A stretch of DNA of 64,000 bases from Leguminivora glycinivorella (Eukaryota; Arthropoda; Insecta; Lepidoptera; Tortricidae), in the NCBI RefSeq assembly GCF_023078275.1, contig NC_062990.1:15515549-15579548 (forward strand). The letters are read 5' to 3'. The position numbers and the translations under genes were made by a program. Every line of letters begins with the position of its first letter. Within the stretch, counting starts at the first letter, position 1. Shown piece after piece: positions 11,157 through 22,238 of the stretch. The notes under the pieces are model-generated. The model was not told the DNA's origin, did no database searches, and was given only the letters and a program-made list of their open reading frames with translations.

Positions 11157-14100
11157 TATTTGTGCCGTTTGTATATCCGAGGTCTTTATAGAGACCTCTT
11201 TATTATCTCCTGGTGGCGAGTCAGCTGGCGCGCAAGCCTTTGGTAGCCCTATTGGCATATCATAGAAGAATAAGTGAATCAGTTGAACCGATTTGACAGA
11301 TGTATCAGTCGAAATAGCCTTCGATCCGCGAATATCTCGGTGCCAGAAACGCATAAAGAGATTTTCGTGATGACGTTTAGCTTTAGTCAGCGAATAGTTA
11401 GAGAAATGACATTATTATACATCGCAGATCAACACCAAAAAAAAAAAAGGATGTAGGCGAGGCTGACTTGAACAAGATACAAAAACCTTAGATACACTAT
11501 TATTATTAACAGACACGTTATTTTATCAGGTTATAAACCCAATTTCAGACACAAAGTGTGTAAAATTAACTGTAAAAGTAGTGTAACTATCTGTACTGTA
11601 GCAGGGTAACGTAATTGATACTGCTTTTGTCAACCCTTCGTAAAAATTATCTAAATCAATATTAGCTTTGATATGACTATTTAAAGTCCAACGTCTTACG
11701 TCCATATCAAACACAGAAAAAGGTCATCACTCACGTGCCCAAGGGCTATTTGTTACAATACTGGTATTTTCGATCAGACTATTTCGCGTCAAGCGAGCGC
11801 GGTTGCAAGCGAGACTCCTGAACTCTGAACTCTTTTTAGTGAGGGCATTTGAGGATACCGATCGCTCGGTAAGACTAGCCTAGAAGATGAAAAGTACGAG
11901 CGCTGTCGATTGCTACTACACTGGACGGAGGTATCAGTCGATTTCTTTAAGTCAGTCATTGACTCTTAGGGTAATCCATTACCTAATCCAAAACCCGATG
12001 CGACGGATTTCTACTTCGTGCAATGAAGGTCGACAGAGTAGACTGAGAGGTGGAGACGTCAGTGTCGCATCGCTGGTGATTGCTGAACACGTCGTGGTAG
12101 CAGGTCAAGGGGTGAATTTAACACCGCCACACATGCGCGCTTTAAGAGCGTAGGCGGAGCGCAATAATGGCGGTGCACCGCACTAACGCTGGCGTTGCGC
12201 CCAGTGGGCGCTAGCGGGAACGAACGAGCGCTGATAGCGAGCGCAACGCGCGCGGGACGCGAGCGGAATGCACGCGCATTCAGCGCGCTGATAGCGAAGC
12301 GGAATGCGCTTTATGTGTGGCGGAGGCTTAATACGTACCGTTGTACGGCGTAATGCAGGGCTCTCGCAGACGAAGAGGTACGATGACGGGCGAAGCAGAA
12401 GAAGGCGAGGTCACCGAAGGTCACTTACTTGGCTCCCAGGGGGTGCATACTGACCTCGTACGACAGTCTGTTGGAGTCAGCAGTTACTGTCGTAGTTACT
12501 CGTAACAGAAGAGATGTAGTCCTGCCATCGTACAGCATAACATAACATACAACTGAACTGTGCATAGCATATAGTGCTATGCGAACCTTAAGCCGGCTGC
12601 ATGTCACTTCAGTCGCCAGCGCCACCGCCTGTTGAAGATTATTCTCCATCGGAAGAGCTTTACTTCGTACAATGTTCCGATTATTGAAGGTCTTATCGGG
12701 CTGCAGATGCAAGCAAAACAGGGGCGATTGGCCTACAGCTATCGGCAGCTGTACGAGGTAATGCTGGAAACTGCAGCGGTGCAACCTTCCTCTGTAGACC
12801 ACGAAAGTTGTGAAATTTATGAAATCAGGTTCTACGATCGAATCAAGCACTATATTAATTGAGTATAGTCGAGCCAGATGATAACTACTGAAGTACTCCT
12901 GAGTTCCTGGCCCCTTTCGCTTTGAGCTGGAATCTGAAGTTCACTAAGGCGAAGCAGGTTTATTTTTCCCAATTTGTTTATTAGAGGCTCGGCGAATAAG
13001 TTAATCTCTCGAATGGACAGGGGCGCCACAAGCCTCCGGGAAATCGTCGTGTACTTGGAACCCCCGCGGCCAGATTGCCGATCGGTTTTGGTGTCCGCCC
13101 GGTAAACAGACGCACGCTCAGGATGCAGGACGCTGGCTCGAATTCAGATCTGGACATTCTGAAAGGGATTTTTTTTTTAATTCCGCAAACCTTTACGATG
13201 TCTTTGACCTACACAATGAGCGATGTACAGGAATCACAGGGTCTTCTCGCGAGGCGCCTCTCCGATTAGATAGCTCGCGAACATCGTCAGGACACCCTCG
13301 CAGCAGTGCGGCTCCTCGTCCGGTTATTGACGTCTTACCTCGTTCAACTATGGGTCTCCAAACCACGTTAGGACGTAGCATCTTAAGAATTTATCTGTTC
13401 TCACTTCGGCGACGGAGGAGTCCTTGGTCAAAATAGAGTGTAAATACAGTCGTACTTCACGGGAACTGGAAAGAGAAGAGTGGATACCATAGTGTACGGG
13501 ATGTCAGCTGATAGCGGCGCCCGGCGTCACATTGGAGGGTAGTATCAGCCTGGTCAGCAACAGAGTCTGCAACGATACCGTAGCAGACGGAGCCTGGATA
13601 GTCGTGGTCGTGGCACCATTGTAGGGGAAGACAGTGTTCGCGGTGAGCGTGACATCTTAGGCGCGACGGGCGTTATCAGCGTGGCGGCTAGCAGCACCGA
13701 GGGCCCACATCAGCAATCTTACCAGCTTGTCACTGCAGCAGACGCTGTTATGTTCGGCGGTGAGATTGAGACGGCCGTCGTCAGCTCGAAAGGCGTCTCG
13801 ATGCCCTGTCGCGTCGCGCAGTATCGTGCTCGGTGGCCCTCTCGAGGTCGCCGCCGTCAGCGCGGGAGGCACCGGCGCCAGCGTGGCAGTCAGCTACATC
13901 GGTGAACAGCATCAACAGAGTTCGCGGCGTCGTCACGGCAAACGCGGCAGGAAAATTAGCGACGCCTTCGCGGCAGCCGCAGTATTGCGCTCGGTGGCGC
14001 GATGAAGGTCGCCGCGTCTGCAATCTTACCTCGTGCGATCGAGGCGACATCAAGGCGCCAGCATGAGCGTGTCGGCCGACGACACCGTGGAAAACTTCAA

Positions 14101-16208
14101 GTAGCTTGCGGCGTTGTCACGGCAGACGCAGCAGAAGGATTGCGACGCCTGTGCAGCGGTTAACAGTATTACGCTCCGCGTCACCACTGAGGCGCCAGCA
14201 TAAGCGTGGCGGCCAGCAATACTGGTGGACAGCTTCGGCAGGGTCGCGTCTCGCGTCGTTGTCACGGCATATGAACGCTCTACATCACCATCGAGGCGCC
14301 AGCATAAGCGTGGCGGCCAGCGATACTGGTGGACAGCTTCAGCAGGATCGACAGTCAGCAGGATCGCGGCGTTGTCACGGCAGACGAACGCTCTGCATCA
14401 CCATCGAGGCGCCAGCATAAGCGTGGCGGCCAGCGATATTGGTGGACAGCTTCAGCAGGCTCGCGGCGTTGTCAAGGCAGACGCACGCTCTGCATCACCA
14501 TCGAGGCGCCAGCATAAGCGTGGCGGCCAGCGATATTGGTGGACAGCTTCAGCAGGCTCGCGGCGTTGTCAAGGCAGACGCACGCTCTGCATCACCATCG
14601 AGGCGCCAGCATAAGCGTGGCGGCCAGCGATACTGGTGGACAGCTTCAGCAGGATCGCGGCGTTGTCACGGCAGACGAACGCTCTGCATCACCATCGAGG
14701 CGCCAGCATAAGCGTGGCGGCCAGCGATATTGGTGGACAGCTTCAGCAGGATCGCGGCGTTGTCAAGGCAGACGAACGCTCTGCATCACCATCGAGGCGC
14801 CAGCATAAGCGTGGCGGCCAGCGATACTGGTGGACAGCTTCAGCAGGATCGCGGCGTTGTCACGGCAGACGAACGCTCTGCATCACCATCGAGGCGCCAG
14901 CATAAGCGTGGCGGCCAGCGATACTGGTGGACAGCTTCAGCAGGATCGCGGCGTTGTCACGGCAGACGAACGCTCTGCATTACCATCGAGGCGCCAGCAT
15001 AAGCGTGGCGGCCAGCGATACTGGTGGACAGCTTCAGCAGGCTCGCGGCGTTGTGGCGGGGGCAGAAGGTGGCCGCGCTGGTAGCCTGCGTATTGACGAC
15101 TGATCACTAACGGCACGGCGCTCGCGTCGGGGCAGCAGCAGACATACTTACAGCGTCGCACGCGACGCCTATGCGGCGGCCACAACGTTGTTCGGCGGCA
15201 CCGCAGAGATGGCCATCGTTAACGAGGAGGCAACTTCTACGCAACCTCGGCGGCGCCGACGCGGCGGACAACACTGCCGCGGTCAGCGGCGCTATCGCAG
15301 CGCTACAGTAAGTTTCGGCGCCGACACGTGGCTTGGGGCCTCCGCACCGAATCGGAAACCGAACATATTCTTTCTAAAATAATATGAATCTGCTCACCCA
15401 TTCGTCGGAGAAATTCAAACCTCCTTGAAGCGCGGTATTCCTCCACCGCGCCCGCCGCCGCCGCCGCCGCCGCAGCCCGCAGGTCGCGCAGCCCGCGGTC
15501 GCGAAGCACGTGGTCCCCGGAGCACGTGGTCCCCGGCGGAGCAACTTACCTACGTTACCGCTTATATTCTCGCGCGAAACTTTTAATACGCGGATAACAC
15601 TTCCTACTTTAGTCTCGGAAATGCGAATAGTTTAAAAAGAAAACTGATTAACGGTAACGATTTTTGCAGCATGGAACTTTCTTACAAAAAAGTGGGTAGA
15701 ATCATAAAGCACCGCTCGTTCATTTCTATAGTGAGAACCCCGAAAGACGAATAATGATCGCTAGCGAGGCATAATATATCTCATTATTCAAGACGAACGA
15801 GCGCAAATTAAAAGGGAAGAAAGAATTGACGGATGAAATTGAAAAATTTCATAATTCCGAAACGTTATAAGCCACTTTTTAAATAAAAACACGAATAACT
15901 CTGGTTTGACCAGAAATAACAAGGAAATAGAAACTAAAAGATTAATTTCGAGACACCATGCTGTAAAAATGTTCGAACGGAATACGCGACAACCGGTCAC
16001 TTCGGCGTTCGACGAAACAATGAGGGTGGCTGGTGGCGAGTCGGGGCGCGGGGGGCCTTGTGTTGCAGGTGGGGAAAAACGGGACTACCAACATCGCGGC
16101 GGTGAGACGCCGGAGCGACTTACAACGAACGATGGCGCCATCTATCGGTCCGATGCGACGTCTACGACGTACTCTCTATAAAGACCTCGGATATACAAAC
16201 GGCACAAA
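11157..16208. mobile_element. Large GC-rich fold-back element, about 5 kb
   Basis: It is bounded by ATTATTTGTGCCGTTTGTAT then ATCCGAGGTCTTTATAGAG at the left and the exact complement at about 16,170-16,208. The interior is markedly GC-rich between about 12,050 and 15,540. It holds a 97-bp minisatellite (14,195-15,052) and a (CCG)n run near 15,445-15,475. No transposase domain was found in any frame, so it appears non-autonomous. The longest frames (12,425-12,850 minus, and those in the minisatellite) match no known family. Confidence 0.7.
14195..15052 (+). repeat. 97-bp minisatellite, about 9 copies
   Basis: The repeated unit includes GAGGCGCCAGCATAAGCGTG, GCGGCCAGCGATACTGGTGG, ACAGCTTCAGCAGGATCGCG and GCGTTGTCACGGCAGACGAA. 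Starts of GAGGCGCC recur every 97 bp. Because 97 is not a multiple of 3, successive units shift frame, so the overlapping open frames are by-products of the tandem repeat. Confidence 0.93.
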
Positions 16209-16311
16209 TAATAATAAATAATTTATCTTGGCGTGTGTTTTTATAAAAAAGGATTATACTATTTTACAAACATTTTATTGCAGTGGCAACATCGTAGTAG
16301 TTTTTTTGGAC

Positions 16312-16617
16312 TCGAATTAGCAATTGGAGTTTAGAGTCATTTGCACCTCTAAAGTAATTTTAGACTTTTTTTTTTTTGTATTTGTACTTTTTATATTAAA
16401 ATTTAGTGTAGTTCTTGGTTGTAATTCGACATTTAGAGACCTTCTACATCTCTAATTAATTGTATAGAGTTAACTTTAGTTAGAACTTAGAATTAGTATA
16501 TAATAGTATCAATTGTAATTTCAACTCAATTTTAAATATTTTTTTAAATACCTATGTACATGTGACGTGTAAAAGTGCCCCTGTGGCCTACTTGCTGAAT
16601 AAATTATTTTGATTTTG
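16312..16617 (+). mobile_element. 3' UTR fragment of the hairpin-repeat LINE
   Basis: It ends in AAAAGTGCCCCTGTGGCCTA then CTTGCTGAATAAATT, matching the end of the LINE at 28,672-31,870. It contains two of that element's short hairpins (16,330-16,353 and 16,433-16,455). No coding part remains, so this is a severely 5'-truncated copy. Confidence 0.85.
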
Positions 16618-16815
16618 AAGCCTGAGAGCAGCGCCAGTGACAGAGAAGGTGAGAGGAAGTAGATTAGCATATATCATGTAATGCGGGATAAAAGCAATGT
16701 TATAAAACGAGTGGTAAATATTAAGGTGGATGGCGGCAACGGTAGTGGAAGGCCTAAGAAAAGATGGATGGAATGTGTGAACAATGATATGAGAGCACAG
16801 AACACCCCACACTAG
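16618..16815 (+). pseudogene. RTE-type LINE fragment
   Basis: Plus-strand reading, with breaks, gives RTE carboxy-terminal motifs: APVTEKVRGSRLAYIMcaR-like sequence, then VVNIKVDGGNGSGRPKKRWM and ECVNNDM. This GRPKKRW region is typical of RTE reverse transcriptases. It is frame-broken and has no start, so it is a decayed fragment. Confidence 0.75.
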
Positions 16816-17039
16816 AAGCCTAATGCAAGCGATATTGTTCGAGACGCAAATCACCAATCCTTGCGGGGTGAGGCGGGCGCGCACGGTGCTGCCATTGGTC
16901 GTTTCAAATAATGGCGCGCCTTTACGATTAGCAGCAGGGATGGGAATGGGACATGTCTATTATAGACAATGGTACTGGTACCAGTACTGTGGTGAATTTG
17001 TTTTGCAACAAATTATAATATTATAATTAAATTATAATA

Positions 17040-17200
17040 AGGCCTAGTTACCCTTCGGGTTGGAAGGTCAGATGGCAGTCGCTTTCATAAAACTAGTGCC
17101 TACGCCAAATCTTGGGATTAGTTTCCAAAGCGGACCCCAGGCTCCCATGAGCCGTGGCGAATGCCGATGCCGGGATAACGCAAGGAGGATGATGATTGTG
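17040..17200 (+). mobile_element. SINE family 2, tRNA head missing
   Basis: It matches the body of the complete SINE at 63,520-63,745: GGTCAGATGGCAGTCGCTTT, AAAACTAGTGCCTACGCCAA and CAGGCTCCCATGAGCCGTGG, ending in GGATGATGATG. The tRNA-like head is absent, consistent with 5' truncation. Confidence 0.85.
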
Positions 17201-17367
17201 ATAGCACCTCAATAAAAATCATTCTAGTAACTAATAACTAAACTGTGCATTTTTACTTACGTTTACTAAGTTAAATTACCAACTAAATATTCTAAACTAA
17301 TCAATCAACTAAATAACACTACAGACTACAGATTCTAGATAATTGATATTGATATTGATTGATAGAT

Positions 17368-17541
17368 TGTTATATATGTAATAGGGGGTAGCCCTAACTT
17401 TACTTGCGCCGACTAGAGGGTAGTTATTAACTCAGACTGTCAGTCCCGAAATACACACGGTTAAGCTAGCTTGGTGTTTCATTACTGCTCCTAGAAATAC
17501 CCTAAGAACCTAGTTACTATCTCCGGGCTACATACACAACA
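17368..17541 (+). repeat. 5' long terminal repeat
   Basis: It starts TGTTATATATGTAATAGGGG and ends CTACATACACAACA, with the canonical TG...CA ends. It is base-for-base the same as 22,065-22,238. As the 5' LTR it should carry the element's promoter. Confidence 0.96.
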
Positions 17542-17542
17542 A

Positions 17543-17562
17543 CTGGCGACGAGTCGTGATCA
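17543..17562 (+). other. Putative primer-binding site
   Basis: CTGGCGACGAGTCGTGATC follows the 5' LTR after one base. TGG is the expected complement of a tRNA 3' CCA end. The tRNA species was not determined; a serine tRNA would fit other Mag-group elements. Confidence 0.6.
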
Positions 17563-17610
17563 AACCAACGTGTGCGCGAACGTGGTGAAGTGATACCTTG
17601 TGCGAACAGG

Positions 17611-18545
17611 ATGGCGAAAATGACCGTGGGCAAGATGGACGCGTTTGACCGGCACAAGGACAATTGGGCGACTTATATAGACAGGCTGGAGCAGTACTTT
17701 ATTGTTAATGACGTGCAAGATGGACGTAAAGTACCATTATTAATTACTGCGATGGGCGCAGATAGCTACGATTTATTGGTGACTTTGTGTACTCCAACTA
17801 AGCCATCAGAAAAACCTATAAAGAGCTTATCAAAATTATGTCAGATCATCTGCAGCCACAGCCGAGTGTTTTAGCCGAAAGATATAAATTTAGGCAACGC
17901 AAGCAATTAAAACATGAATCGATAGCGGATTTCATTGCGGACTTGCAAAGGCTTACCAAGTACTGTGATTTTGGTACCTGGTTGGATGATAGCTTGCGAG
18001 ATCAATTGGTATGTGGTCTATATAATGAAACAATTCGACTACGATTATTTACGGAAAAGGATTTGAAGTTTGCTAAGGCTAAGGATTTGGCGATAGCGTT
18101 GGAAGCAGCAGAGGTTAATGCGGCGGCGGTGGAAAGTCGAAGTCGTGCATCAGGAAACGACGCCACGGCGCCATGTTTTTCTATAGGCTACGAGAAAAAA
18201 ACTAGTTTCAAGACGCCATTACGGAACACCCGAAGTTACCCGAGGCGCGACGAGCCGACGAAGGCGGTGAACAACGAAGTTAACCGAGGGAGACCGAACG
18301 GACAGCGGCCGAGCAATACCTACCGGGGACAGGTGACGTCGAGATCAGCTGACGGCAACCGCGCGCAATTAGGTCAAGGTCAAGGAACGTGCTCGGCGTG
18401 TGGAGGTGCGCATGCGGTTCAGACATGCAAATTTCGACTTTATGTTTGCCGGGTTTGTAATCAGGACGGGCACTTGAAGAAAATGTGCCCGAGGCTAACG
18501 AAAGTTAACTACGTGGAAAATGAGTATTCGGAAGAGGAAACTTAG
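17611..18545 (+). pseudogene. gag: Retrotransposon gag, frameshifted
   Basis: Gag packages the element's RNA. The frame from ATG 17,611 has the typical Mag-group start with the motif W..YIDRLEQYF and runs to about 17,820. Coding continuity then moves to the frame containing MSDHLQPQPSVLAERYKF (17,838 on), so a single-base indel separates them. Two cysteine clusters near the end (CSACGG...C and CRVCNQDGHLKKMC) form the nucleic-acid-binding zinc-knuckle region. Gag ends at TAG 18,543-18,545. The pol frame is open in the -1 frame just before this point, which suggests ordinary -1 frameshifting for Gag-Pol. The internal indel would prevent this copy from making full Gag, unless it is a sequencing error. 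Confidence 0.9.
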
Positions 18546-20701
18546 AGGACTTAGAGGTAAATCTTTCCTTTGTTAAAGAAGATAATTTTAGTAAATACAA
18601 ACCGTATTATGTGACCCTTAACGTCAATAATCATGATATCAGGATGGAAATTGATACGGGTAGTGCTATAAGTTGCGTTAGTCCGGAAGTTTATCAAAAA
18701 TATTTTTCTGACTGTGAACTAAAACCGGGCCGTCTAATATTAAGATATTATTCGGGGGAAAAAGTACTTCCGTTAGGTAGATTAAAACCGCTCATTAAGT
18801 ATAAAGATCGTTCAATGCCGCTCGATTTGTTTGTCATAGAGGATGGTAAAACTAACTTATTAGGCAGACAGTGGTTGGTTGAATTGGGAATTATTAAGGG
18901 TTCGTTCGAGTCAGAATTGATTAATTATGTAAATGCATCGAAAAATTTTAATCTGATAAATTTCAGTTCCAGGTTTAAAAATGTGTTCTCGGAGGGCCTG
19001 GGGAGGTACAACGGCGGGCTAGTGTCACTGCGAGTGCGGGAGGACGCGCGGCCCGTGTTCCTGCGCGCGCGCCCGCTGGCGTACGCGCTGCGCGAGCCGG
19101 TGGAGCGCGAGCTGGAGCGGCTGGAGCGCGACGGCGTCATCACGCCCGTGGAGACCTCCGACTGGGCGACACCTATCGTACCGGTGGTCAAGTCTGACGG
19201 AACTATACGCATCTGCGGAGATTACAAGATAAGTCTTAATAAACATTTAGATGTGGACCGTTTTCCTTTGCCTAGGGTCGAGGATTTGTTTACTAAATTG
19301 CATGGAGGTCAAAGATTTAGCAAAATTGACCTATCTCAAGCTTATGCACAATTGGTGCTAGATGATACTGCCAAATATACGGTAATTAATACGCACAAAG
19401 GTTTGTTTAAATATAATCGTTTGATTTATGGTTTATCCTCGAGTCCAGGCATTTTCCAAAGGATTCTGGAACAGATGTTCGCCGATTTGCCGAAAGTGGG
19501 GGTGTTTCTAGACGATGTGGTCATTACGGGTGAAAACGACCAGGAACATATAGAAAACCTATATAAGGTATTTGAAAGGCTAGAAAAATACGGGTTAAAG
19601 ATTAAAAAAGAGAAATGCTCCTTCCTAGCTAATTCAATTACCTATTTAGGTTATGTAGTGGATAAAGAGGGACTCCACACCTGCCCTAAGAAGGTTAGGG
19701 ATATATTGAATGTAACAACGCCCAGTAACGTGTCCGAATTACGCTCTTTTCTAGGAATGGCGATGTACTATGCCAAATTTGTGAAAAATATTAGTACTAT
19801 ACTGACGCCCCTGTATGAGTTGCTAAAAAAAGATGTAAAATTTGAGTGGTCTCAATCTTGTCAGGAGGCTTTTAATAAGGTAAAACGTATGTTGGCTTCC
19901 AGTGAGGTGCTGGCCCACTACTCACCAGACCTCCCTCTTATTTTGACGACGGATGCGAGCAGCGTGGGTGTGGCCGCTGTGATATCACATATGTGGCCGG
20001 ACGGTACGGAGCGCCCAATAGCCTACACTTCGAGAGTACTGAACAGCGCGGAGAAGGCATATTCACAAATAGAACGGGAGGGCCTTGCCATCATCTATGG
20101 AGTAAAGAAATTCCACCAATATCTGTACGGCCGCAAATTCATTTTGAGGACCGACCATAAGCCGTTGGTGACGATCTTCGGAGACAAAGCTGGGATTCCA
20201 GCGATGGCGGCGAGTCGCATGCAAAGGTGGGCAATTATTTTAGGAGGTTATCAATATGATATTGAGTACGTACATACTACTAAAAACGGAGCCGATGCCT
20301 TGTCCCGATTACCTCCGCACAAGCCCGTAAGTAATCAGATCAGCGAAGAAACAACGTATCTGAATTTCGTACAGAACTTTTTGCCCATCACCAGCCAAGA
20401 CGTCCAAAAAGCGACGGAGAAACATGTTGTTTTGAGACAAGTACTAATGTATATTAAAGGAGGGTGGCCATCATATTGTACTAGTGAAGAATTAAAACCA
20501 TTTTTCTCCAGAAGGCAGGAACTGTACGTTGAAGGTGGTTGTATAATGTGGGGCTATCGTATGATCATCCCAGAAAATTTAAGAACGAGCATTTTAAAGG
20601 AATTGCATAGTAGTCACCAAGGTATGGTTAAGATGAAGAGTGTGGCTCGAAGTTTTGTTTGGTGGCCAAATATAGATCGGGATATAGAACAAATAAGTTG
20701 A
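18546..20701 (+). pseudogene. pol: Retrotransposon pol: protease, RT, RNase H
   Basis: The pol reading frame is in the -1 frame relative to gag. The protease active site is DTGSA (about 18,650). Reverse transcriptase carries SDWATPIVPVVKSDG, the palm motif SKIDLSQAYAQL and the catalytic FLDDVV at about 19,505. RNase H shows TTDASSVGVAAV (about 19,945) and RTDHKPL (about 20,150). The integrase zinc-binding part begins with LHSSHQG near 20,605. The frame stops at TGA 20,699-20,701, inside this HHCC zinc domain, just before its two cysteines. Related elements continue without a stop here. The residue lost and the single-base change suggest recent inactivation or an assembly error. Confidence 0.95.
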
Positions 20702-21705
20702 AGCTGCGTAATTTGCGCTGTAGAAGCTTCTGCGCCACCTCGAGTTAAGTCTCAACCCTGGCCGTACTACTCGGAACCCTGGAGCAGGCTTCATGTAGAC
20801 TTTCTAGGACCCTATGAAGGAAAAACTTTTTTATTTTGATTGACGCGACTACCAAATGGATAGAGGCTTTCTTAATGGCAAGAACAACTGCAAAGGCGGT
20901 AATTAAGGTGCTACGAGAGACTTTCGCGAGGTTCGGACTGCCAAAAGAGATCGTGTCAGATAACGGACCGCCGTTCACGAGTCAAGAGATGGACGAGTTT
21001 ATGAAGTTAAATGGAATAACACATATTTTTACGGCACCTTACCAACCTGCATCGAATGGGGCCGCAGAAGGGGCGGTAAAACTGTGTAAGGGGGCTATAA
21101 AAAAAGCTGTAAGAGAAAATCAAGACATAGAAGAAACGTTACAAACATTCTTACTTAACTATCGTAACTGTGAACAAGGCACCACGGGCGAAACACCAGC
21201 TATGTTACTACAGAAACGACAGCTTCGTTCTAGACTGGATCAATTAAAACCTTCTTGTGCAGTAGAAAAGAGAGTACATCGCGCGCAACAGAAACAGATC
21301 GAATCAGCCGGAGGCATTTTGTCGACTCAAATGAACGAAGGAGATCCAGTATGGATTCAGGAATTTAATTCGAGGGATAAGTGGGTACCGGGAACAGTAT
21401 CAAAGGTAAAGGGTTCTCGTAATTACGTAGTAACAAAGGAAAATGGCTCCACATGCAATAGACACTGTAACCAATTAAAGTCGCGAATGGTATATTGTTT
21501 GCCAAGCTCGATTCCGTCAGATAGCACCCCGCAGGTGTCACCAGACCGCACACCGGGGTCGCCACCGCGCTCTCCAGCCGCGCCGGTGCCCGCGCCGCTA
21601 GCGCCACCTACCGAGCCCGCATTGACACTAGCCCCAGTCTCAGAAATCCCAGAATCGAAACGTACCAGGAGACCACCTGTACGTTACGGTTTTGAGATAG
21701 ATTAG
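20702..21705 (+). pseudogene. Retrotransposon integrase, separated by stop and frameshift
   Basis: After the TGA, the same frame continues through CVICAVEASAPP (the zinc-domain cysteines) and HVDFLGPYEG, which has the first catalytic aspartate. A one-base shift at about 20,835 then moves coding to the frame of DATTKWIEAF. The second catalytic aspartate is in VSDNGPPFTSQEMDEF (about 20,957) and the glutamate in NGAAEGAVKL (about 21,066), so the D,D,E set is present although split between frames. The C-terminal part has a proline-rich tail and ends at TAG 21,703. No further frame precedes the 3' LTR. Confidence 0.93.
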
Positions 21706-22050
21706 TGGTTTGGCAGGTGTACTAATAATCATGGTATCATTATTTGTCTAATCAATGTTATATTTTGGAAGAAAACATAAAACATAATTTTACGTTTGTA
21801 ATGTAGTTCTACAAAATGGTTTAGACCGATAACACTGTTTATTTGATATTAAAATTTGTATTTATATCGAAACTAAGACAAACCCATACCACGTAGTAAT
21901 AAACGTACTTTATTTGTATACTTTTCCTCTTTAGGTATTACATATGTATGCCTAGTTTAGTTGTACAACTTAGTTATGTAAGACCTACTCATAAGGCATG
22001 TAATCCACTGTAGAGTTATTTCCTAGATTTGTTATAAAGTAGTATTATAG

Positions 22051-22064
22051 ATTAAGCAGGGGGG
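22051..22064 (+). other. Polypurine tract
   Basis: ATTAAGCAGGGGGG lies directly against the 3' LTR. A purine run at this point primes plus-strand DNA synthesis in LTR elements. Confidence 0.85.
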
Positions 22065-22238
22065 TGTTATATATGTAATAGGGGGTAGCCCTAACTTTAC
22101 TTGCGCCGACTAGAGGGTAGTTATTAACTCAGACTGTCAGTCCCGAAATACACACGGTTAAGCTAGCTTGGTGTTTCATTACTGCTCCTAGAAATACCCT
22201 AAGAACCTAGTTACTATCTCCGGGCTACATACACAACA
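22065..22238 (+). repeat. 3' long terminal repeat
   Basis: It is identical to the 5' LTR over all 174 bp by direct reading. Confidence 0.96.

Larger units (their letters stand above)
17368..22238 (+). mobile_element. Ty3/gypsy LTR retrotransposon, Mag-like
   Basis: This is a full-length 4.87-kb element: 5' LTR, gag, protease, reverse transcriptase, RNase H, integrase, polypurine tract and 3' LTR. The LTRs are identical over 174 bp, which indicates a recent insertion. Even so, gag has a frame change near 17,820 and pol has an in-frame TGA at 20,699 and a frame change near 20,835. No env-like frame follows integrase. The bases beside the element (AGAT at the left, ATTC at the right) do not form a target duplication. 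The Mag/K02A2.6-like placement rests on the sequence character of reverse transcriptase and integrase. Confidence 0.95.

Noticed and set aside
12425..12850. 141-codon minus-strand gene
   Set aside because: Unknown composition, inside a fold-back element, no recognisable domain; overlaps an open frame on the other strand.
14106..15084. A series of overlapping basic proteins
   Set aside because: They restart every 97 bp in shifting frames because of the minisatellite; no single frame spans it.
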